Part shown: one piece after another, positions 1 through 5,287 of the stretch
How positions within the stretch are numbered: position 1 is the stretch's first letter
Layout: each line of letters starts with the position of its first letter
Assembly (NCBI GenBank): GCA_016793585.1
Contig: JAEUJR010000955.1
Coordinates: forward strand, 1-5,287
Direction: 5' to 3'
DNA from: Archangium sp.
GTDB taxonomy: Bacteria > Myxococcota > Myxococcia > Myxococcales > Myxococcaceae
Length of the DNA: 5,287 nucleotides
Notes under the pieces: model-generated
Told to the model about the DNA's origin: nothing
What the model saw: only the letters and a program-made list of their open reading frames with translations
The model's database searches: none
Made by a program: the position numbers and the translations under genes

Positions 1-29
1 ACCTGTTCACCGACGTGCACACGCCCTGA
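1..29 (+). CDS. C-terminal tail of an upstream gene (fragment)
   Basis: The frame beginning at base 3 reads L-F-T-D-V-H-T-P and stops at TGA 27-29. All eight sense codons end in G or C, as expected for coding DNA in this genome. Of the other two plus frames, one runs on to a stop near base 63 and the other continues without a stop past base 85, and both have poorer third-position bias. Eight residues are too few to name a family. If real, the gene ends about 68 bases before the lipoprotein start with no obvious terminator between, so the two could be co-transcribed. Confidence 0.45.
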
Positions 30-85
30 GCGGTCCCCCTGTTCGAGCCGTGTGCCCGTGCTAGGGAACGCGCGTCTTCCTCGTC

Positions 86-91
86 GAGGTG
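86..91 (+). promoter_or_regulatory. Ribosome binding site that decides the lipoprotein start
   Basis: GAGGTG matches the anti-Shine-Dalgarno core and lies six bases before the GTG at 98. The alternative in-frame GTG at 89 lies inside this motif and has no good Shine-Dalgarno of its own. The start at 98 is therefore preferred. It removes three residues and leaves a compact signal peptide beginning M-I-R-T. Confidence 0.6.
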
Positions 92-97
92 CTTTTC

Positions 98-2950
98 GTG
101 ATCAGAACGATCGTCGTCGCCGCCGTGCTTCTCGTCGTCACTGCGTGCCCTGCGCCATCGGGTCAGTGCACGAGCAGCGCGCAGTGCCCCACCTCACAGT
201 CCTGCGTGTCGGGCGCGTGCGTGGGCGGCACGACGGGAGGCGGCACGACGGGAGGCGGCACGTCGGGCACGGGTGGCGGCAACGTGGGCACGGGCGGCGG
301 CTCGTCGGGAGCGGGCGGAGGCTCGAGCTCGACCGGCGGGGGCGCGGCGATGGCGGGCGGCGCCGCTGGAACCGGAGGTGAGAGCTGCACGATGGCGCAG
401 GCCGTCGCCGGTACGATGACGCTCTCGGGCACGACGGTGGGCGCGACGGCTGACGTGAACCTGAGCTGCACCGGCTCGCGCAACCAGGGCCCCGACCGCG
501 TCTACGTGGTGACGGTGCCGAACATGCAGCGGCTGACGGTGACGCTCACCCCGGAAGAGACCGACACGAGCGACGGTGGCCTTCAGTACGACCCTTCGCT
601 GTACCTCGTCGCTGGCCCGGCGGCTGCGTGCGCGCCCGCCGACGCCGGCGATCGCAGCTCGTGCCTCGACGGCTCCGACATTGATCAACCGGCGGGCTCG
701 CCCGAACGCGTCGCGTACCTCAACACCACCGGAGCCCCCCGTGAGGTCTTCGTCGTCGTCGACTCGTTCTTCACCGCACCCGACGAGACCAACGGCACCA
801 CCCACGAAGGCAAGTACGATCTGAGCTTCACGGTGGCCACGCCGCCCATGGGCGACCGCTGCGACACCGCCACCGCCATCACGCCCGGCACGGTGATGGC
901 CCAGAGCCTCGACGGCTACTCGGGCGAGTACGGCTTTGGCACCAACTGCCGACGCTCCGACGGCCCCGATCGCGCGTACGCGGTCAGCGTGCCGGCGGGC
1001 CAGCGGCTCACCGCCATCGCCGCGCCCGCGAACGACGCCGGCTTCGACGTCACCCTGAACCTCATCGCCGGCCCCGCGGCGTCGTGTGAAGCCTCGCCGC
1101 TCGTGTGCCTCGGAGGCTCCGACGCGCTGGCGGTCGGCGGCACCGAGCGGGTCGACTACCTCAATCGCGGCACGACGCCGCAAGACGTCTTCGTGGTGGT
1201 GGGTTCGTACGACCCGACCGACACCGTGACGGACTTCTCGCTGACGACGAGCGTGGCCATGCCGCCCGCAGGCGACGAGTGCGCGAGCGCGGTGCCGCTG
1301 ACCGCTGGTACGCCGCTGATGGGCCAGTCGTTCGCGGGGTTCGGCAACGACTACGGCAGCGGCACGGGCTGCGCCTTCACCTCGAGCGGCCCCGACCGCG
1401 TGTACGCGCTCACCATTCCACCGAACAAGCTGGCGACCATCACGGCCACGCCGAGCGCCGGCCTCAACACCTCGGTCTCGCTGATCGACGGCGCGGCCAA
1501 CTGCGCGACGGCCATGCTGCGGTGCGTGGCCACCAGCACCGGCGCGCTGGCGACCGACCCCGACGTCGTCACCTGGACGAACCGCACGGCCGCGCCGCAG
1601 AGCCTCTTGGTGCTCGTCGACAGCTCGGCGCCCGGCACCGGCACGTTCGAGCTCTCGGCGGTCCTCACCGATCCCCCCGCGGGAGACTCGTGCGCCAACC
1701 CCACCGCGCTCACTTCGGGCGCGGCAGTGGCGAGCACCACCATCGGCTTCACCAACGACTACACGGCGGGCGCCACCACCTCGTGCGCCACCTTCGACAC
1801 GACGGGCAACGACCGCGTCTTCTCGTTCAACGTGCCGACGGGGCAGCGCGCCAAGGTGACGCTCAGCAGCGCGACCGACGGCGGCTACGTGCCCTCGGTG
1901 AGCCTCGTCACCGGCACGGCCGCGGCGTGTGAGGCGGCGCCCCGGGTCTGCGTCGCCTCGGCGAACTCGAGCACCCTGGGCGCCACGCGTTCGGCGTCGT
2001 TCGTGAACGGCTCGGGGCAGGCGCTCGGCGCCTTCGCCATCGTCGACGGGCAGAGCGGCGCGGGCAGCAACTTCAACATCGCGTTGTCGACGGCAGCGCC
2101 CATCGTCGACGACGTCTGCGCGACGGCGACCACCATGCTGGCCACGACGCCGTTGACCAACCAGACCCTGCGGCCGGCCGGCGTCACCTTCGAGCGCGAC
2201 TACACGTGCGTGAGCAGCTCGCGCGGCGTCGACCGGGTGTACGTCGCACAGGCCCAGCCGAACCAGCGCCTCACCGTGACGGTGACGCCCACCCCGGCGG
2301 TGATGGACGGCGGCTTCGACCCGGTGCTCTCGTTGATCGCCGGGCCCGCGGCGGCGTGTGACTCGGCGACCCGGCGCTGTCTGGCGGCCCGTGACGTCGG
2401 CGCCCGGCTGGCCCCCGAGACGGCGAGCTTCACCAACGCGAGCTCGACGGCGCAGCCCCTGTTCGTCGTCGTCGGGTCGTTCAACGAGACCGACACCGAC
2501 ACCGTCTTCTCGCTGCAGGCCACGAGCGCCGCGATTCCCGCCGGGGAGGTCTGTGAGAACGCGCAGGCGATCACCTCGGGCATGTCGCTGCCGGCCGAGA
2601 CGCTCACCTCGTTCTCTCGCGACTACGCGCTCTCGGGAGCCAGCTGCAGCGCCTCCACCGGAGGCACCGACCGCGTGTACTCGATCTCGGTGCCCGCGAC
2701 GCAGACGCTCACGGTTCGAGGAGTGCCAGACGCGATGGCCGACATCGTCTTGAACGTGATCGAGGGGCCCGCGGCGAACTGCAACGCGGCGTCGGTGACG
2801 TGCCTCGCCTCGGCCGATCGTGGCAGCGACGGACAGGAAGATCGCCTCACGTGGACGAACTCGACCACCGCCGCGAAGACGGTGTTCGTGGTGGTGTCGA
2901 GCTACCGCGCAGGCCCGATGACCTACAGCCTCGAAGTCACCATGCAGTGA
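98..2950 (+). CDS. Large lipoprotein with six tandem four-cysteine PPC-like domains
   Basis: Probable outer-membrane or surface lipoprotein of 950 residues (953 if GTG 89 is used); no enzymatic domain is visible. Residues 1-17 form a lipoprotein signal: Arg3, a hydrophobic stretch, then lipobox V-T-A-C with lipidated Cys17. The +2 residue is Pro, not Asp, so there is no inner-membrane retention signal. A small Cys-rich motif follows (Cys24, 30, 36, 41), like motifs at the start of many myxobacterial lipoproteins. Residues 43-94 are a flexible linker, 28 of 52 Gly. Six repeats follow at about 95-251, 252-391, 392-528, 529-669, 670-815 and 816-950. Each has four cysteines, an invariant G-x-D-R followed by V/A and Y/F, then usually a V-P-x-x-Q-R-L-T strand, a G-x-A-A-x-C-like turn (shortened in repeat 3), and a late V-F-V-V-V-type strand. 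This order of strands resembles PPC domains of secreted bacterial proteins; that match is by eye. No protease domain is attached, so a structural, binding or adhesive role is inferred. The gene ends convergent with the minus-strand block. Confidence 0.9.
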   Translation: MIRTIVVAAVLLVVTACPAPSGQCTSSAQCPTSQSCVSGACVGGTTGGGTTGGGTSGTGGGNVGTGGGSSGAGGGSSSTGGGAAMAGGAAGTGGESCTMAQAVAGTMTLSGTTVGATADVNLSCTGSRNQGPDRVYVVTVPNMQRLTVTLTPEETDTSDGGLQYDPSLYLVAGPAAACAPADAGDRSSCLDGSDIDQPAGSPERVAYLNTTGAPREVFVVVDSFFTAPDETNGTTHEGKYDLSFTVATPPMGDRCDTATAITPGTVMAQSLDGYSGEYGFGTNCRRSDGPDRAYAVSVPAGQRLTAIAAPANDAGFDVTLNLIAGPAASCEASPLVCLGGSDALAVGGTERVDYLNRGTTPQDVFVVVGSYDPTDTVTDFSLTTSVAMPPAGDECASAVPLTAGTPLMGQSFAGFGNDYGSGTGCAFTSSGPDRVYALTIPPNKLATITATPSAGLNTSVSLIDGAANCATAMLRCVATSTGALATDPDVVTWTNRTAAPQSLLVLVDSSAPGTGTFELSAVLTDPPAGDSCANPTALTSGAAVASTTIGFTNDYTAGATTSCATFDTTGNDRVFSFNVPTGQRAKVTLSSATDGGYVPSVSLVTGTAAACEAAPRVCVASANSSTLGATRSASFVNGSGQALGAFAIVDGQSGAGSNFNIALSTAAPIVDDVCATATTMLATTPLTNQTLRPAGVTFERDYTCVSSSRGVDRVYVAQAQPNQRLTVTVTPTPAVMDGGFDPVLSLIAGPAAACDSATRRCLAARDVGARLAPETASFTNASSTAQPLFVVVGSFNETDTDTVFSLQATSAAIPAGEVCENAQAITSGMSLPAETLTSFSRDYALSGASCSASTGGTDRVYSISVPATQTLTVRGVPDAMADIVLNVIEGPAANCNAASVTCLASADRGSDGQEDRLTWTNSTTAAKTVFVVVSSYRAGPMTYSLEVTMQ
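224..379 (+). repeat. Gly/Thr/Ser linker repeat region in the lipoprotein gene
   Basis: This stretch encodes the 52-residue low-complexity linker between the Cys-rich motif and the first domain. It opens with two perfect 15-base units (224-238 and 239-253, GGCGGCACGACGGGA, encoding G-G-T-T-G), followed by degenerate G-rich units that encode G-G-G-x-x patterns. Short tandem units like these can gain or lose copies by replication slippage. A change of whole 15-base units would keep the reading frame and only alter linker length. Confidence 0.8.
380..2947 (+). repeat. Six diverged tandem domain repeats (protein level)
   Basis: Domain units begin near 380, 851, 1271, 1682, 2105 and 2543 and are 157, 140, 137, 141, 146 and 135 codons long. 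Each starts with a Cys two or three residues into an acidic turn (E-S-C, G-D-R-C, G-D-E-C, G-D-S-C, D-D-V-C, G-E-V-C). Each then has a second Cys just before the G-x-D-R motif and two more around the turn that follows the central strand. Twenty-four cysteines in a four-per-domain pattern suggest two disulfides per domain. Repeat 4 is the most diverged: G-N-D-R-V-F replaces the usual G-P-D-R-V-Y and the last strand reads A-F-A-I-V-D-G. Repeat 1 is longest because of an Asp/Gly-rich insertion. DNA similarity between units is patchy, so the duplication looks old. Confidence 0.85.
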
Positions 2951-3091
2951 AGCGCCGCTTGGACCGCTGACGTCACGAAGCCCTCGCAGCCTCGGAAGGC
3001 ACGTGACACGCGAGCGCGACGCGGCGAACGCTCGCTCCGCTTCTGCTGCGCTCGAAGTCACCGTTCGAGACGCGCAAGCGCGCCAGCACCG
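2951..3091. other. Convergent intergenic gap without a gene
   Basis: These 141 bases lie between the TGA of the lipoprotein gene and the TGA of the YndJ-family gene, which read towards each other. I see no coding frame with a credible start or codon bias, and no RNA gene. The only structure noticed is inverted-repeat sequence, listed separately. Confidence 0.7.
3048..3073. terminator. Candidate bidirectional terminator hairpin
   Basis: GCGCTCGAA (3048-3056) can pair with TTCGAG-A-CGC (3064-3073), giving nine base pairs with a single bulged A and a seven-base loop. Its position in a convergent gap fits termination of both transcripts. There is no T-tract on either side, so it is not a classical intrinsic terminator. 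A second weaker inverted repeat, GCGAGCG at 3010-3016 with CGCTCGC at 3029-3035, has a 12-base loop. In DNA this GC-rich such stems also arise by chance. Confidence 0.3.
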
Positions 3092-3874
3092 TCACCAGCC
3101 GCGCTCGTCGACCCACCACGCGAGGTGTCCGGCAAGCACGAAGCCGAACGCGTTGAGCGCGCCGTGCGTCGGCACCATGTCGGGCACCGACAACGCGGGC
3201 ACCGACGGCCAGTACTGACTCGCGGCCCACGCGACGGCCAACCCCATCGCGACCCACGGTGACGCGGAGGACACGAGCAACAACGCGCGCGCCCAGCCCG
3301 AACGTTTGAGCGCCTCGGGCACCTGGAGCACCGCCACCGCGCAAACGCCTGCCGCCATCACGACGGCGCCACCGACCTGAAACACCGCGAGCCGCGTGAT
3401 GAAGCCCGCCGCCACGATTGGCGGAGCCACCATCACCACCAGCCCGGCCACCCTCCGCGCAGCCGACGGCCGGCTCGCCACCAACCGGCTCGCGAGCGAG
3501 AGCGACCCCACCCCCGCGAACGAGAAGTGCAGCGCGGTCAGCTTCACGATGGGCTCGGGAATCTCGAACACCGTCACCTCGAGGCGAGAGGCCATCAGCG
3601 CCAGCGCGGCCGTCGCCCCGAAGCCAGCCATCACCGCGTGCACGAGCACCTTGCGGCGCAGCGCTTGAACGCCCTCCACGACGCAGAGGAAGAGCCAGGG
3701 CAGCAGCACCACCACCGCGGGCCAGCCGGGAGCGACCGCCAACGACGCTGCCACCGCCAGCCCCGAGACCTGCCAGGGCGTGAACCGCCGCTCGAAGGCG
3801 ATGGGCATGACGACCGCGACGCCCGCCACGAGCGCGACGTTCATCACCGGCACCATCGCCTCGGCGAGCGTCAT
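3092..3874 (-). CDS. YndJ-family polytopic membrane protein
   Basis: A 260-residue integral membrane protein of the YndJ family, whose biochemical function is unknown to me. About nine hydrophobic segments are visible, near residues 8-27, 34-49, 52-70, 79-96, 110-131, 142-160, 163-184, 197-218 and 238-254. Family-like motifs are K-L-T-A-L-H-F-S-F-A-G (111-121), S-S-A-S-P-W-V-A-M-G (202-211) and T-H-G-A-L-N-A-F-G-F (236-245). His116 and His237 sit in or next to membrane segments. As I recall it, Bacillus subtilis YndJ is about twice as long, so this is a version with only the membrane domain. The ATG at 3874 follows directly on the TAG of the upstream gene, with a weak GAAGAG ahead of it, implying translational coupling. 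Met7 and Met11 are alternative starts. It is probably the last gene of the visible operon and faces the lipoprotein gene tail to tail. Family assignment is from recognised motifs, without a search. Confidence 0.85.
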   Translation of the reverse strand: MTLAEAMVPVMNVALVAGVAVVMPIAFERRFTPWQVSGLAVAASLAVAPGWPAVVVLLPWLFLCVVEGVQALRRKVLVHAVMAGFGATAALALMASRLEVTVFEIPEPIVKLTALHFSFAGVGSLSLASRLVASRPSAARRVAGLVVMVAPPIVAAGFITRLAVFQVGGAVVMAAGVCAVAVLQVPEALKRSGWARALLLVSSASPWVAMGLAVAWAASQYWPSVPALSVPDMVPTHGALNAFGFVLAGHLAWWVDERGW

Positions 3875-4345
3875 CTACTCTTCGGTGACGACGAGGTTCT
3901 TCACGGTGCCCTGCTTCGGCGCGTCGCAGCCCTCCTGGTTCGAGAACGAGGCCACGGCCATGTTGACGGTGCCGCCCTTCGCGCCCTCGGCGATGGAGCC
4001 ACAGGCCTGCCCCACCATCACGCCGCCGTTCACGCAGGCGATCTCGAGAGCCCAACAGGCCTCGAATGCCGCCGTTCCACCGGTGCGTTTGATCTCACAG
4101 TCGACGCCCTCGGGTCCGGGCGTTCCGCAGTCGACGCGGGCAGCGGTCTCGTTGCCGGCGGGCCGCGGCGCAGGGCCGTCGAGCTCGACGGGCTCCTTGG
4201 GAATCTGGCTGGCCAGGGCGCCAGCCGCGAACAGCGACGCGATGCCGCAGCACGCGAGCACGAGGCAGCCGCCACCAGCGACCCACATCCAGTTCTTCGA
4301 GAACCAACTCTGTTGCTGCGGCGGAGGAGCAGGCTGAGGCGTCAT
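3875..4345 (-). CDS. Membrane-anchored cysteine-containing protein of unknown function
   Basis: I do not recognise a named family for this 156-residue protein. Residues 1-12 are Pro/Gln-rich and should be cytoplasmic. W14-F-S-K-N-W-M-W-V-A leads into one hydrophobic segment at about 20-46, rich in Gly, Ala and Cys (Cys27, 32, 33). The remaining 110 residues should lie outside the membrane: a Pro-rich linker (50-65), then a compact domain with six cysteines (73, 83, 97, 104, 115, 140), enough for three disulfides. A run such as D-C-E-I-K-R-T-G-G-T followed by E-A-C-W-A-L-E-I-A-C alternates like beta strands. The signal anchor lacks a clear lipobox or signal-peptidase I site, so it is probably retained as a single-pass protein, N-terminus in. 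It starts 15 bases after the mutase stop with a good ribosome binding site, and its TAG abuts the ATG of the YndJ-family gene, suggesting the two membrane proteins are made together. Confidence 0.8.
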   Translation of the reverse strand: MTPQPAPPPQQQSWFSKNWMWVAGGGCLVLACCGIASLFAAGALASQIPKEPVELDGPAPRPAGNETAARVDCGTPGPEGVDCEIKRTGGTAAFEACWALEIACVNGGVMVGQACGSIAEGAKGGTVNMAVASFSNQEGCDAPKQGTVKNLVVTEE

Positions 4346-4354
4346 GGGTTCAGG

Positions 4355-4360
4355 TTCCTT

Positions 4361-4362
<2 letters not shown>
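4355..4362 (-). promoter_or_regulatory. Ribosome binding site overlapping the mutase stop codon
   Basis: On the minus strand GAAAGGAA, with AGGA at 4359-4356, lies about ten bases before the ATG at 4345. It begins within the TGA stop (4363-4361) of the mutase gene. The site supports the 4345 start. The overlap suggests that ribosomes finishing the mutase could reinitiate on the next gene. Confidence 0.6.

Positions 4363-5287
<925 letters not shown>

Noticed and set aside
61..88. GGAAC at 65-69 followed by CGTC at 82-85, resembling an ECF sigma factor promoter
   Set aside because: The spacing of 12 bases is too short, and the transcript would start within or after the ribosome binding site.
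224..379. G-rich tandem units considered as a CRISPR-like or regulatory repeat array
   Set aside because: The units are contiguous with no spacers, stay in frame and encode a Gly-rich linker of a kind common in myxobacterial lipoproteins.
194..3061. A 955-codon open frame on the minus strand opposite the lipoprotein gene
   Set aside because: Its translation is Arg/Ala/Gly/His-rich with no domain or hydrophobic pattern. It is the expected stop-poor shadow of a GC-rich gene, and the opposite strand has a signal peptide, lipobox and repeating domain structure.
2930..3062. A 12-base direct repeat, CTCGAAGTCACC, at 2930-2941 and 3051-3062
   Set aside because: One exact 12-base match is about what chance gives in a window of this size and composition. 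The copies have no target-site or mobile-element context.
3875..4345. Small membrane protein considered as a lipoprotein because of Cys27, Cys32 and Cys33
   Set aside because: None of the three sits in a good lipobox. They are inside the hydrophobic segment, which continues for more than ten residues after the last one, so a transmembrane anchor fits better.

Overview
The window looks like chromosomal DNA from a myxobacterium or close relative (Myxococcota). This is inferred from very high GC, near-exclusive G or C at third codon positions, long stop-free antisense frames, and a large lipoprotein of a build common in that group: lipobox, small Cys-rich motif, Gly/Thr/Ser linker, repeated extracytoplasmic domains. 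No RNA gene, CRISPR array, insertion sequence or phage feature is visible.

Layout. Positions 1-29 appear to hold the last codons of a plus-strand gene. After a short gap, a plus-strand gene (98-2950) encodes an about 950-residue lipoprotein whose body is six tandem copies of a four-cysteine, beta-rich domain resembling the bacterial pre-peptidase C-terminal (PPC) fold. A 141-base gap containing one candidate hairpin separates it from a convergent minus-strand block.

The minus-strand block reads, in transcription order: the C-terminal 308 residues of a methylmalonyl-CoA mutase-type large subunit (4361-5287, start outside the window); a 156-residue membrane-anchored, Cys-containing protein of unknown function (3875-4345); and a YndJ-family polytopic membrane protein (3092-3874). 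The gaps are 15 and 0 bases (the last junction is TAG directly followed by ATG), so the three are probably one transcript. The mutase is a soluble B12-dependent enzyme of acyl-CoA metabolism. The two downstream proteins are envelope proteins, and nothing in the sequence links them functionally to it beyond position.

No clearly new multi-gene system is present. The items most worth a second look are the six-repeat cysteine-rich lipoprotein and the uncharacterised pair of membrane proteins coupled behind the mutase.
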